A stretch of 64,000 nucleotides of DNA from Oscillospiraceae bacterium. Lineage in GTDB: Bacteria > Bacillota > Clostridia > Oscillospirales > Oscillospiraceae. The notes beneath the pieces were generated by a model. That model made no database searches and had not been told where the DNA came from. It saw only the letters and a program-made list of their open reading frames with translations. Positions 8,614 through 17,088 of the stretch are shown here, one piece after another. The translations under genes were made by a program, and so were the position numbers. Every line of letters starts with the position of its first letter. Positions within the stretch are counted from its first letter, which is position 1. The stretch spans positions 1 to 64,000 of the forward strand of contig SVMK01000001.1 in assembly GCA_015067465.1 (NCBI GenBank). Direction: 5' to 3'.

Positions 8614-9300
8614 TTGAATATGAGTAACTATATTTCTGTGGCAATCGACGGGCCGTCCGGCGCCGGAAAGAGCACCATCGCGCGTGCGATTGCCGAAAAA
8701 CTCGGATATATTTATGTGGACACCGGTGCGATTTACCGCACGGTGGGACTCGCAGCGCAGCATGCCGGTATCGGCTCAAAGGATGCTGCCGCGGTGGTGG
8801 CGCTGCTGCCGGAGCTTTGCATTGACATTGCTTACGACAGCGAGGGCGTGCAGCGTATGCTGCTCAACGGCCGGGATGTTTCCGCGGAAATCCGCACGCC
8901 GACCAGCTCGATTTATGCCTCCGATGTTTCCGCAATTCCGGAGGTGCGCGCGTTTTTGATGGATATGCAGCGCAATCTTGCGATCAGTCATGATGTGATT
9001 ATGGACGGGCGCGATATCGGAACGGTTGTGCTGCCGAACGCGGATGTGAAGATTTTTATGACGGCAACGGCCGAGGTGCGTGCGCAGCGCCGCTTTCTGG
9101 AGCTGAGACAAAAGGGGATGGAAACCCCTTATGAGGAGATTTTGCGCGACATTCAATACCGCGACAGCCAGGATTCCACCCGCGCCGCGGCACCGCTGAA
9201 GCCTGCGGAGGACGCCGTGCATCTGGACACCAGCGAGCTGGGCTTTGACGCGTGCGTGGACGCGGTTGCAAAGCTCATCGCGGAGCGCACCGGAAGATGA
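8614..9300 (+). CDS. cmk: Cytidylate kinase
   Basis: Phosphorylates CMP and dCMP with ATP in the cytoplasm. The P-loop IDGPSGAGKSTIARAIAEKLG is at the N-terminus, followed by YVDTGAIYR and MDGRDIGTVVLPNA, all diagnostic of Cmk. Start: GGAG at 8602-8605 sits 8 nt before a TTG at 8614 and 14 nt before an ATG at 8620, so TTG is slightly preferred; the ATG gives a protein two residues shorter (226 aa). The stop overlaps the ispH-rpsA start as ATGA; cmk followed by ispH-rpsA is a common clostridial arrangement. Confidence 0.95.
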   Translation: MNMSNYISVAIDGPSGAGKSTIARAIAEKLGYIYVDTGAIYRTVGLAAQHAGIGSKDAAAVVALLPELCIDIAYDSEGVQRMLLNGRDVSAEIRTPTSSIYASDVSAIPEVRAFLMDMQRNLAISHDVIMDGRDIGTVVLPNADVKIFMTATAEVRAQRRFLELRQKGMETPYEEILRDIQYRDSQDSTRAAAPLKPAEDAVHLDTSELGFDACVDAVAKLIAERTGR

Positions 9301-11354
9301 GAACTGTCATTGAGGCGAAAAGCGCCGGGTTTTGCGCCGGCGTGGCGCGCTCTGTGCGCATGGCGGAACAGGCGCTTGCGGAATACGGCGAAGTCTGGTG
9401 CCTTGGCGAACTGATCCACAACCGCGACGAAACGGCTCGGCTTTCCCGCATGGGACTGCGCACGGCGGAGCGGACGCAGGATGTGCCGGAGGGCGCTGTT
9501 GTGCTGCTGCGCTCCCACGGCGTTGGGCGCGATGTGTATGCGGCGCTGCAAGCGCGCGGGTGCACCGTGATCGATGCAACCTGCGGCCGGGTTTCGCATA
9601 TCCACGATCTTGCGGCGGCGGCGGAGCGCGGCGGGCGCGGTTTTGTTGTGTTCGGCGACGCGCAGCATCCCGAGGTGCAGGGCATCTGCGGCTGGTGCAG
9701 CGACAGTACAGTGGTGCAGGATGCCGAAAAACTCGAAGAGACGCTGCTGCGGCAGGGCGCTTTGCACAAAAACGCGGTCGATTTGGTGTTCCAGAGTACG
9801 GAAACAAGAAAAAATTTTGAAGAAAGCAAAAAAATTGCAAAAAGGATATGTACAAATTGCGAAGTATTTGATACAATATGTTCTGCTACGCAGATTAGAC
9901 AGTCAGAGGCATTGGATTTAGGACAAAAATGTGATGCTGTGGTGGTGATTGGCGGAAAGCACAGTGCCAACAGCCGCCACCTTGTTGAAATTTGCGCGGA
10001 GGTTTGTGATAAGGTCCTCTTCGTGGAAAACGCGGAGGAGCTGAGCATATCTCCGCTTGTGGCATTTGATACCATAGGTATCACCGCCGGGGCATCTGTT
10101 CCGAAGCGGATCATAAAGGAGGTAGTACGTAAGATGTGCGACGAAATCAAGGACACTGCAATGGAAACCGAAAAGAGCTTTGAAGAACTGCTGGAGGATT
10201 CCATCAAAACTATATATAATGGAGATGTCGTTAAGGGCATTGTGGCAGCAATCACCCCGACCGAGGTAACGCTGGATCTTGGCACCAAGCATTCCGGCTA
10301 CATTCCCGTCGAAGAGTTCGAAGACGAGAACGGCACCAAGATCGAAGACCTGATCCACATTGGCGATGAGGTTGAAGCCTCTGTTGTCCGCGTCAACGAT
10401 GTGGAAGGCACTGTGATGCTCTCCAAGAAGCGTCTGGATGCTGTTAAGAATTGGGACGACATCGAAGCAGCCTGCGAGAACGAAACTGTTGTCGAAGGCG
10501 TTGTTACCGAAGAAAACAAGGGCGGCGTTGTGGTTTCCGTCAAGGGTATCCGCGTGTTTGTTCCCGCTTCCCAGTCCGGTCTGCCCCGTGATGCAGAGAT
10601 GGCACAGCTGCTGAAGCAGAAGGTTCAGCTCCGCATTACCGAGGTCAACAAGGCCCGCAAGAGAGTTGTCGGCTCCATCCGTCTGGTCACCGCAAAGGCA
10701 CGCCGCGAGGCAGTTGCCAAGATCTGGGACGAGATCGAGATCGGCAAGCGTTACGACGGTACCGTTAAGAGCCTGACCAGCTACGGCGCATTTGTCGATA
10801 TCGGTGGCGTGGACGGCATGGTTCACATCTCCGAGCTGAGCTGGAAGCGCATTGCCAAGCCCGCAGACGTTGTTGCTGTCGGCGACGCAATCAATGTTTA
10901 TGTTATCAACTTCGACAAGGAGACCCACAAGATCTCCCTCGGTTACAAGGATCCCAACGGCAATCCCTGGGAGCAGTTCAAGGCAAAGTACAACGTCGGC
11001 GACGTTGCTTCCGTTGCTGTTGTCAAGCTGATGACCTTCGGCGCATTCGCAGAGGTCGTTCCCGGTGTTGACGGTCTGATCCACATCTCCCAGATCGCAA
11101 ATCGCCGCATCGGCAAGCCCGATGAGGTTCTGAACGTTGGCGATGTTGTCGATGTTAAGATCACTGCGATCGATGACGAGAAGCACAAGGTTTCTCTGAG
11201 CATCCGTGCGCTCAGCGAGCCGGAACCCGCACCCGCAAAGGAAGAGGCGGAAGCCGAAGAAGCATTTGCTCCCGAAGCAGACGCTCTGGTGTTTGAGGTT
11301 TCCGAAACCGGCGAAGCCACCGGTATTGCGCCCGAAGCTGAGGATGCCGAATAA
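9297..11354 (+). CDS. ispH-rpsA: Bifunctional IspH (HMBPP reductase) / ribosomal protein S1
   Basis: A 685-residue fusion. Residues 1-279 are 4-hydroxy-3-methylbut-2-enyl diphosphate reductase, the last step of the MEP isoprenoid pathway, with its 4Fe-4S ligands Cys13, Cys96 and Cys195 and active-site His at 41, 74 and 124. Residues 280-685 are ribosomal protein S1 with four S1/OB repeats (about 308-377, 394-462, 482-547, 567-636) and an acidic tail. The start overlaps cmk (ATGA). This fusion is known in clostridia. Odd features: an AT-rich, rare-codon stretch around 9805-9945; and at the junction a strong Shine-Dalgarno followed by an in-frame ATG (10134), so free S1 of 406 residues could also be made. 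Confidence 0.95.
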   Translation: MRTVIEAKSAGFCAGVARSVRMAEQALAEYGEVWCLGELIHNRDETARLSRMGLRTAERTQDVPEGAVVLLRSHGVGRDVYAALQARGCTVIDATCGRVSHIHDLAAAAERGGRGFVVFGDAQHPEVQGICGWCSDSTVVQDAEKLEETLLRQGALHKNAVDLVFQSTETRKNFEESKKIAKRICTNCEVFDTICSATQIRQSEALDLGQKCDAVVVIGGKHSANSRHLVEICAEVCDKVLFVENAEELSISPLVAFDTIGITAGASVPKRIIKEVVRKMCDEIKDTAMETEKSFEELLEDSIKTIYNGDVVKGIVAAITPTEVTLDLGTKHSGYIPVEEFEDENGTKIEDLIHIGDEVEASVVRVNDVEGTVMLSKKRLDAVKNWDDIEAACENETVVEGVVTEENKGGVVVSVKGIRVFVPASQSGLPRDAEMAQLLKQKVQLRITEVNKARKRVVGSIRLVTAKARREAVAKIWDEIEIGKRYDGTVKSLTSYGAFVDIGGVDGMVHISELSWKRIAKPADVVAVGDAINVYVINFDKETHKISLGYKDPNGNPWEQFKAKYNVGDVASVAVVKLMTFGAFAEVVPGVDGLIHISQIANRRIGKPDEVLNVGDVVDVKITAIDDEKHKVSLSIRALSEPEPAPAKEEAEAEEAFAPEADALVFEVSETGEATGIAPEAEDAE
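9849..9877 (+). promoter_or_regulatory. Candidate internal promoter within ispH for the S1 part
   Basis: TGTACA, 17-nt spacer, then TGATACAAT (extended -10), inside the AT-rich island of ispH. It would start a transcript about 250 nt before the internal S1 start codon. The -35 matches consensus at only 4 of 6 positions. Confidence 0.35.
10115..10136 (+). promoter_or_regulatory. Internal Shine-Dalgarno and start codon for free ribosomal protein S1
   Basis: AAAGGAGG (10115-10122), then 11 nt, then an ATG at 10134 in frame with the fusion. The coded residues (IIKEVV) match a common IspH C-terminal motif, so the match may in part be protein-driven. The product from this start would resemble stand-alone S1/YpfD proteins in length and domain count. 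Confidence 0.5.
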
Positions 11355-11374
11355 TCCGAACTGAGCATTCATAC

Positions 11375-11412
11375 AACCGCCCCGCTGCATCGCAGCGGGG
11401 CGGTTTTGTCTG
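11375..11412 (+). terminator. Intrinsic terminator after ispH-rpsA
   Basis: A 14-bp perfect stem (AACCGCCCCGCTGC with its complement) around a 3-nt loop, followed by a T-rich tract. Confidence 0.9.
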
Positions 11413-11450
11413 TTTTTTGCGTGCGTATGCAATTATTTTCCCTTTTTCGC

Positions 11451-11479
11451 TTGCGAACGACACGGATGAAGAGTATACT
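11451..11479 (+). promoter_or_regulatory. SigA-type promoter for the CarD-family gene
   Basis: TTGCGA, 17-nt spacer, TATACT, about 55 nt before the start codon. Confidence 0.65.
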
Positions 11480-11532
11480 TGAACACAAGAGGCAACGCAG
11501 TTCAAAAGAATTTTTGAGAGGGGCGCCGCAAG

Positions 11533-12015
11533 GTGTATATGATCGGTGACAGAGTTGCGCATCCGCTGCATGGCGCCGGAATAATCAGCGAGATTGAGCG
11601 CAAGCGAATCAACGGCTGCAGCAAGGATTACTATGTGATGTGCGTGCCGAAAGGGAATATGCGCGTGATGATCCCGGTGGATTCCTGCGACATGGTGGGA
11701 CTGCGCCCGATCATTGACAAGTGCGGTGCAGAGGCGATCCTGCAGCAGATTCCCCTGTTGGCGGTTTCGGAGGATGCGAACTGGAACAAGCGCTATCGCG
11801 AGAATATGCTGCGCATCCGCAGCGGCGATCTGATGGAGGTTGCGGCTGTGATCAAGTCGCTTGTGCAGCGCGAACACAACCGTGGCCTTTCCGCGGGCGA
11901 GCGTAAAATGCTTCATTCCGCCAAGCAGATTCTGATTTCCGAAATCGTTTTGTGTCTGGGCAGCAGCTACGGCGAAGTGGAAGAGCGTTTGAACAGCGCG
12001 TTTGCACAAAGCTGA
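11533..12015 (+). CDS. CarD-family transcriptional regulator
   Basis: A 160-residue CarD/CdnL-type protein. Residues 2-60 form the RNA-polymerase-interacting Tudor-like domain (MIGDRVAHPLHGAGIISEI), which binds the beta subunit and alters open-complex stability; the rest is a helical DNA-contacting domain. GTG start with GAGAGGGG about 9 nt upstream. It stands directly upstream of ispD-ispF, an arrangement common in clostridia, and has its own promoter. Confidence 0.88.
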   Translation: MYMIGDRVAHPLHGAGIISEIERKRINGCSKDYYVMCVPKGNMRVMIPVDSCDMVGLRPIIDKCGAEAILQQIPLLAVSEDANWNKRYRENMLRIRSGDLMEVAAVIKSLVQREHNRGLSAGERKMLHSAKQILISEIVLCLGSSYGEVEERLNSAFAQS

Positions 12016-12039
12016 GATAATAATATACATTCATTCCGT

Positions 12040-12069
12040 GGCGCACAGCAGCTGACAGCGCTGTGCGCC
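12040..12069 (+). other. Perfect hairpin between carD and ispD
   Basis: GGCGCACAGC pairs exactly with GCTGTGCGCC around a 10-nt loop. There is no T-run, so it is a weak terminator at best; it may be an mRNA processing or stability element. Confidence 0.45.
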
Positions 12070-12099
12070 CGGCTTATATTCAGAGGAGCGATCCAAACC

Positions 12100-12834
12100 A
12101 TGTCCACAATGTCGAAAATTTCCGATACAATCCGAAAAGCCCACCACAGTTTTTGCACGGTTGTGGTTGTTGCTGCGGGCAATTCCACGCGTATGGGCGA
12201 AGACAAGCTGTTTATGCCGCTGGGCGACAAATGCGTGCTTGCGCAAACGCTGCTTGCGCTCAACGCCAGCGCAACGGTTGATGAGATCATTGTTGCAACC
12301 CGCGAGGACAGACTGCAGGCGGTTGCCGAGCTGCGTGTGCGCTACGGTATCGATAAGCTGGCGAGAGTGGTGCTCGGCGGACAGACGCGCACGGAATCCG
12401 CCCTTGCCGGTGCGAGCGAGGCGAGCCGCCATGCAAAGATTATCTGCATCCACGACGGCGCGCGGCCTTTTGTAACGGACGGCGTGATTGCCGATGCGGT
12501 GCATAATGCCGTGCTCAGCCTTGCCGCAGCGCCGGCACTGCCGATGAAGGACACGCTGAAAACCGCGGTGGACGGTGTGGTAACCGGCACGCCTGACCGC
12601 AGCACGTTTTTCGCTGTGCAAACGCCGCAGGCGTTTCAGGCGGATATTATCAAAGCCGCACTCAGCAGAGCGGTTGCCTGCGGCATCAGCTATTCCGACG
12701 ATTGCGCGGCGGTGGAGGCGATGGGCGTGCCCGTGCATCTGAGCCGGGGCAGCGAAGAGAATATCAAGCTGACCACGCGCGACGATTTGCTGCTGGCGGA
12801 GATCATCCTGAAAAAGAGGGAGGCGGGGCTGTGA
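12100..12834 (+). CDS. ispD: 2-C-methyl-D-erythritol 4-phosphate cytidylyltransferase
   Basis: A 244-residue MEP-pathway enzyme that joins MEP to CTP, giving CDP-ME. The nucleotide-binding signature [17 protein letters not shown] is at residues 18-34. Later family segments include IHDGARPFV and AVQTPQAF, then [19 protein letters not shown] precedes the ATG. The end overlaps ispF (GTGA), so IspD and IspF, which act two steps apart, are translationally coupled; IspH of the same pathway lies 2 kb upstream. Confidence 0.95.
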   Translation: MSTMSKISDTIRKAHHSFCTVVVVAAGNSTRMGEDKLFMPLGDKCVLAQTLLALNASATVDEIIVATREDRLQAVAELRVRYGIDKLARVVLGGQTRTESALAGASEASRHAKIICIHDGARPFVTDGVIADAVHNAVLSLAAAPALPMKDTLKTAVDGVVTGTPDRSTFFAVQTPQAFQADIIKAALSRAVACGISYSDDCAAVEAMGVPVHLSRGSEENIKLTTRDDLLLAEIILKKREAGL

Positions 12835-13316
12835 GTTCGGAATTTTTCGTCGGACACGGCTACGATGTTCATCAACTGGTTGAAGGCCGAAAGCTCATTA
12901 TCGGCGGCGTGGATATTCCGTATGAAAAAGGCCTGCTCGGCCATTCCGACGCGGATGTGCTGGTTCACGCGGTGATGGATGCGCTGCTGGGCGCTGCGGC
13001 TTTGGGCGACATCGGACAGCATTTTCCCGATCACGATCCGCGCTACAGCGGGGCGGACAGCCTGAAACTGCTCGAGCACGTTTGCGCGCTGCTGCACGAG
13101 CGCGGTTTGCGCATTGGAAATATTGACTGCACCGTGGTGGCGCAGCGGCCGAAGCTTGCGCCGTATCTGGACGAAATGCGCAGCCGTATTGCAGCGGTTT
13201 GCGCGCTGCGCCCCGAGCGTGTTAACGTGAAGGCGACAACGGAAGAACATCTTGGCTTTACCGGCCGGGGTGAAGGCATCGCCGCCCATGCCGTTGCGCT
13301 GATACGCGAAGACTGA
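12831..13316 (+). CDS. ispF: 2-C-methyl-D-erythritol 2,4-cyclodiphosphate synthase
   Basis: A 161-residue MEP-pathway enzyme that cyclises CDP-ME-2-phosphate with loss of CMP. Metal ligands are in GHGYDVHQL (Asp and His) and in [20 protein letters not shown]. The C-terminal [20 protein letters not shown] completes the family pattern. The frame is open upstream within ispD, but the GTG at 12831 with GAGGGAGG upstream gives the normal length. Confidence 0.96.
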   Translation: MSSEFFVGHGYDVHQLVEGRKLIIGGVDIPYEKGLLGHSDADVLVHAVMDALLGAAALGDIGQHFPDHDPRYSGADSLKLLEHVCALLHERGLRIGNIDCTVVAQRPKLAPYLDEMRSRIAAVCALRPERVNVKATTEEHLGFTGRGEGIAAHAVALIRED

Positions 13317-13317
13317 A

Positions 13318-13448
13318 CCGCAAACAAAACCGCCCTTTCCGCATATGATGGGGGTAGCGGAGCGATCCGCAAAAAAACTCAAAGTGTTGTTACCAAAGCA
13401 TGTTATTCCGCGAGCCCGGCTTTGCGGACTATCATGCTTTGTTTGCGG
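13318..13448 (+). ncRNA. Candidate structured RNA leader upstream of the DUF3343 gene
   Basis: Three helices can be drawn by eye. P1 is an 11-bp closing stem, CCGCAAACAAA (13318-13328) with TTTGTTTGCGG (13438-13448). P2 is a hairpin, GCGGA (13357-13361) with TCCGC (13366-13370), capped by the GNRA tetraloop GCGA. P3 is AAAGCATG (13395-13402) with CATGCTTT (13433-13440), extended inside by CCGC/GCGG. P1 and P3 share three bases, so they may compete. The element ends 14 nt before the DUF3343 ATG. I do not recognise it as a named riboswitch. Confidence 0.4.
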
Positions 13449-13462
13449 AAGGGGTTTGAACT

Positions 13463-13714
13463 ATGCATTATATACTGATGAGCCGCTCGCTCACCAATGC
13501 GCAGAAAGCGGCTCGACGGCTGCAGAATGCGGGGATTTTTGCGGTTGTTGCCAAAGCGCCGCAGAGCGCCAATCCCGGCGGCTGCACTTACGGCGTGAAG
13601 ATCGGGCTGCACAATCTTTCCGGCGCGCTTTCGCGGCTGCAGGCGGACGGTATTTCGGTTGCGAAGGTGCTGCGCGTGACGGATAACGGCGAAGTGGCCG
13701 AGGTGACGGTATGA
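13463..13714 (+). CDS. DUF3343 small protein (putative Se/S carrier-like)
   Basis: An 83-residue protein of the DUF3343 family. Family members are described as putative selenium/sulfur carriers and often sit beside cysteine desulfurase or selenium genes. It begins MHYILMSRSLTNAQKAARRL and has a single conserved-looking cysteine in NPGGCTYGVKI (about residue 43), the likely carrier thiol. Its stop overlaps the start of the aminotransferase (ATGA), strongly suggesting the two proteins work together. GGAAGGGG lies upstream of the ATG. Confidence 0.8.
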   Translation: MHYILMSRSLTNAQKAARRLQNAGIFAVVAKAPQSANPGGCTYGVKIGLHNLSGALSRLQADGISVAKVLRVTDNGEVAEVTV

Positions 13715-14832
13715 TCTACCTCGACAGTGCGGCAACGAGTTTGTATAAGCCGGAAACGGTGCAGTGCGCCGTGATGGAGGCGATCAACACCATGGCGAGT
13801 CCGGGCCGCGGCGTTCATGCGCCGGCAATGCGTGCAGCGGACTGCTGCTATGCCTGCCGTGAAAATCTCGCGGAGCTTTTTCATCTGATGAATCCGGAAA
13901 ACGTTGTGTTCACATTCAATGCCACGCATGCGCTGAATATTGCCATCCGGTCGCTTGTTCGCCGCGGCACGCGCGTTTTGATTTCCGGCTTTGAGCATAA
14001 TTCCGTGACGCGCCCGCTTCATGCGCTGGGCGCAAAAGTTCGCGTGGTGTCCGCGCCGCTGTTTTCTCCGGAAGTGTTTTTGCGTAAAGCGCGGCAGATG
14101 CTGCCGTGGGCAGAGGTTGTTGTCTGCACGCATGTTTCCAATGCGTTTGGCTATATTCTGCCGGTGGAGCGTCTGGCGCGGCTTTGTGCCGGACAGAGAA
14201 AGCCGCTGATCGTGGATGCATCCCAATCCGCCGGCGTGCTGGATATCAATTTTCCGGCGCTGGGTGCGGATTTTGTCGCCATGCCGGGGCACAAGGGGCT
14301 GCTCGGCCCCCAGGGCACGGGTGTATTATTATGTAAAAATGATGCTTTGCCGTTGCTATATGGTGGAAGCGGTTCCGCGAGCCGGGAGCAGAAAATGCCG
14401 GATTTTTTGCCGGATCGTCTGGAAGCGGGCACGCATAATGTCGCGGGCATTGCGGGATTGAACGCGGGCGTGGAGTATATTCTTGCCAAAGGCTGCGCCG
14501 AAATCCGCGAGCGGGAGTGCGAGCTTATGCGGCGCTTTGCCGATCGCGTTTCGGATGTGCGGGGCCTGCGTGTTTTCCGGGCGGGAGACGATGCGGTGCA
14601 AAGCGGCGTCTTGTCGGTGCTGCCGGAGAATATCAGCTGCGAAGCCTTTGCCGAAGCGCTCGGCGCACAGGATGTTGCCGTTCGCGCGGGATTGCATTGC
14701 GCACCCTTGGCGCACCGAAGCGCGGGAACGCTGGAGAGCGGAACGGTGCGATTCAGCTTTTCTCCGTTCAATACTGCTTCCCAGATTGACCGCGCTGCGG
14801 AAATTTGCAAAAATATTCTGGAAAAACCCTGA
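13711..14832 (+). CDS. Class V aminotransferase, cysteine desulfurase-like
   Basis: A 373-residue PLP enzyme of the NifS/SufS-like group. The N-terminal IYLDSAATSLYKPETVQ is typical. The PLP lysine is in AMPGHKGLLGPQGTG and the mobile-loop cysteine, which would take up the persulfide, is in AGLHCAPLAH. It is coupled to the DUF3343 gene by an ATGA overlap, fitting transfer of sulfur or selenium from this enzyme to that protein (inference). No iscU/sufU or selD is nearby, so the final acceptor is unknown. Confidence 0.88.
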   Translation: MIYLDSAATSLYKPETVQCAVMEAINTMASPGRGVHAPAMRAADCCYACRENLAELFHLMNPENVVFTFNATHALNIAIRSLVRRGTRVLISGFEHNSVTRPLHALGAKVRVVSAPLFSPEVFLRKARQMLPWAEVVVCTHVSNAFGYILPVERLARLCAGQRKPLIVDASQSAGVLDINFPALGADFVAMPGHKGLLGPQGTGVLLCKNDALPLLYGGSGSASREQKMPDFLPDRLEAGTHNVAGIAGLNAGVEYILAKGCAEIRERECELMRRFADRVSDVRGLRVFRAGDDAVQSGVLSVLPENISCEAFAEALGAQDVAVRAGLHCAPLAHRSAGTLESGTVRFSFSPFNTASQIDRAAEICKNILEKP

Positions 14833-14849
14833 TTTTCGGCAATCTTTAT

Positions 14850-14878
14850 TTGCCATAACAGGTAAAAAGATGTATAAT
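14850..14878 (+). promoter_or_regulatory. SigA-type promoter for cdaA-cdaR
   Basis: TTGCCA, 17-nt spacer, perfect TATAAT, about 70 nt before the cdaA ATG. Confidence 0.75.
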
Positions 14879-14946
14879 ATACTGTCCGGCCTGCGTGGTC
14901 GGAAAATGCCCGCAACTACGAAACAAAATCGCCGAAGAGGAACGCT

Positions 14947-15804
14947 ATGAATACCTTTACAGATACCCTGCTTAACTCTTTCAAATACATCAAAACCATT
15001 GGCATCGCTGATGCGCTGGACATTCTGCTTGTTGCTTTTATCATCTATCAGGTTGTCCTTCTGATTCAGCGCAGCAACACCGGCCGACTTGCCGGCGGCA
15101 TCATTGTGATACTGTTTGCGCTGTGGCTGTCCGGAATTCTGCGCTTTACGATGATCAACTTCCTGCTGCGCAAGGCGGTTGAACTGGGACTGATTGCCAT
15201 CGTGATCATATTCCAGCCGGAACTTCGCCGGTTTTTGGAAAAGGTCGGCAGCGGACGGCTCACTGCGATTTTCGGCACCGGCGTGCACGCACGCCATACC
15301 GACGGCGCCATCACCCAAACCGTTTTGGCCTGCGCGGATCTTTCCCGCAGCCGTACCGGTGCGCTGATTATCTTCGAACGTGACAATCAGCTGTCCGAAC
15401 CCATCAGCACGGGAACGCTGATCGACGCCCAGATTACGGCGGAACTGCTGAAGAATATTTTCTTCGTAAAAGCTCCGCTGCACGACGGCGCGGTGATCGT
15501 CAAAAACGGACGGCTTGCGGCGGCAGGCTGCATGCTCCCGCTGTCCACCAACATGAATCTGAGCAAAGAACTCGGTATGCGCCATCGCGCCGGTATCGGC
15601 ATGAGCGAGCGCTCCGACGCCGTGGTTGTGATCGTTTCGGAAGAAACCGGCTCCATTTCCGTTGCGGTGGACGGCATGCTCAAGCGCCATCTCTCGCCGG
15701 AAACCGTGGAAAGATTGCTGCGCAAGGAGCTTACATCGGAAACGGAGGAACTTTCGCACCGAAAGAACCCGCTTGACCTGATCAGGGGTAAGAAACATGA
15801 ATGA
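14947..15804 (+). CDS. cdaA: Diadenylate cyclase CdaA
   Basis: A 285-residue membrane diadenylate cyclase that makes c-di-AMP from two ATP. Three transmembrane helices (about residues 20-100) precede the DAC domain with its DGA motif (residues 180-182, LHDGAVIV) and RHR motif (212-214, MRHRAGIG). GAGGAAC precedes the ATG. The end overlaps cdaR by 8 nt. c-di-AMP controls potassium/osmolyte transport and wall homeostasis in Firmicutes. Confidence 0.96.
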   Translation: MNTFTDTLLNSFKYIKTIGIADALDILLVAFIIYQVVLLIQRSNTGRLAGGIIVILFALWLSGILRFTMINFLLRKAVELGLIAIVIIFQPELRRFLEKVGSGRLTAIFGTGVHARHTDGAITQTVLACADLSRSRTGALIIFERDNQLSEPISTGTLIDAQITAELLKNIFFVKAPLHDGAVIVKNGRLAAAGCMLPLSTNMNLSKELGMRHRAGIGMSERSDAVVVIVSEETGSISVAVDGMLKRHLSPETVERLLRKELTSETEELSHRKNPLDLIRGKKHE

Positions 15805-17068
15805 AAAAAAGACAAAAGTGAATGATTCCATTGCCACCAAGCTTCCGTGGATCATATTTTCCCTTGTGTGCGCGCTGCTGCTTTGGGTGTATGTCACGGA
15901 CACGGAGGGCGATGAGGTTACGCTCGATTATCCCGGCGTAAAAGTTGTGTTTGAAGGCGAGAGCGCGCTGCGCGACAATAAGGGACTCGTGATTTCCGAC
16001 ACGGAGACAAACTCCGTGAAAGTGAGCCTTACCGGAAGCCGCCGCACGCTTTCCGCGATCGATTCCGCCGATCTGAGCGTTGTGATCGACCTCAACGGCA
16101 TCACCAAAACCGGCACATATTCTCTTGCGCCGAAGGTGATTTACCCGTCGCGCGTGGATAACAACACGATTACCCATGCAGCAACCAACCCGGGCAACAT
16201 CGGTTTCTACGTTGATAAGATCAGCAAGAAGAGCGTCGATGTTGAGGGCGTTCTCAACGGCAGCCCGGCCGAGGGCTTCAGCGCAGATCCGATGGAGTTT
16301 AACCCCTCTACGGTGATTGTTTCCGGCCCGGAAAAGATGCTCTCCCAGATCGACCACGCCTATGTGGAGATTGACCGCGAGGATGTTGACAAAACACTGA
16401 GCTTTGACAGCACGTTCACCCTCATTGATGTGGACGGCAATCCGTTTGTGAACGAAAATGTCACCTGCGACACCGACACGGTTGGCGTAACGCTGCCGAT
16501 CAATGCGGTGAAGGAAGTGAATCTCACCCTTTCGTTCACAGAAGGCGGCGGCGCCACGGAGAAGAATGTGGCATGGACGCTTGAGCCGAGCAGCATCATC
16601 CTCTCGGGTGACTCCGAAACCCTTGCGGGCGTGAACAACATCACGGTTGCAAAGATTGATCTTTCCAAGGTTGACGAGGTTTTGACCGAGCGCTGCAAGA
16701 TCGTGATTCCGAATGACACGGTGAACATGAGCGGCGAGCGTGAAGCGGTTTTGACGCTGAGCATCGAAGGGCTTTACAAGCGGAACTTCACCATTCCCAA
16801 GAACAACATTTCCTGCATCAATGTCAGCGAGGGCTTTGAAGCCGAGATTATGAACAGCTTCCTGGAAGGTGTTGTGATCCGCGGCCATGAGCAGGTTGTG
16901 AAGTCCATCTCCGATGTGAATATCCGCGCAGTGGCCGACCTTACGGATTACGGCACGGCGACGGGCATCATCTCCGTTCCCGTTCGCATCAGCATCGATG
17001 GAACCACGGGCGCGGGCGCCGTTGGCGAATATAAGGTTTATATCAACATTACAAAAGCAGAAAGCTGA
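15797..17068 (+). CDS. cdaR: YbbR-domain regulator of CdaA
   Basis: A 423-residue membrane-anchored protein with one N-terminal transmembrane helix (about residues 16-36, WIIFSLVCALLLWVYVTDTE) and an extracellular part of repeated YbbR domains of roughly 80-90 residues each. Each carries a phrase like SKKSVDVEG...VIVSGPEKMLSQI. CdaR binds CdaA and tunes c-di-AMP synthesis from outside the membrane. The usual third gene, glmM, is not adjacent here; yicC follows instead. Confidence 0.92.
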   Translation: MNEKKTKVNDSIATKLPWIIFSLVCALLLWVYVTDTEGDEVTLDYPGVKVVFEGESALRDNKGLVISDTETNSVKVSLTGSRRTLSAIDSADLSVVIDLNGITKTGTYSLAPKVIYPSRVDNNTITHAATNPGNIGFYVDKISKKSVDVEGVLNGSPAEGFSADPMEFNPSTVIVSGPEKMLSQIDHAYVEIDREDVDKTLSFDSTFTLIDVDGNPFVNENVTCDTDTVGVTLPINAVKEVNLTLSFTEGGGATEKNVAWTLEPSSIILSGDSETLAGVNNITVAKIDLSKVDEVLTERCKIVIPNDTVNMSGEREAVLTLSIEGLYKRNFTIPKNNISCINVSEGFEAEIMNSFLEGVVIRGHEQVVKSISDVNIRAVADLTDYGTATGIISVPVRISIDGTTGAGAVGEYKVYINITKAES

Positions 17069-17088
17069 CAGGAAGCAGGATACAAGAT

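Noticed and set aside
13345-13686. 113-codon frame across the DUF3343 leader and gene
   Set aside because: It conflicts with the well-supported DUF3343 frame and has no family features.
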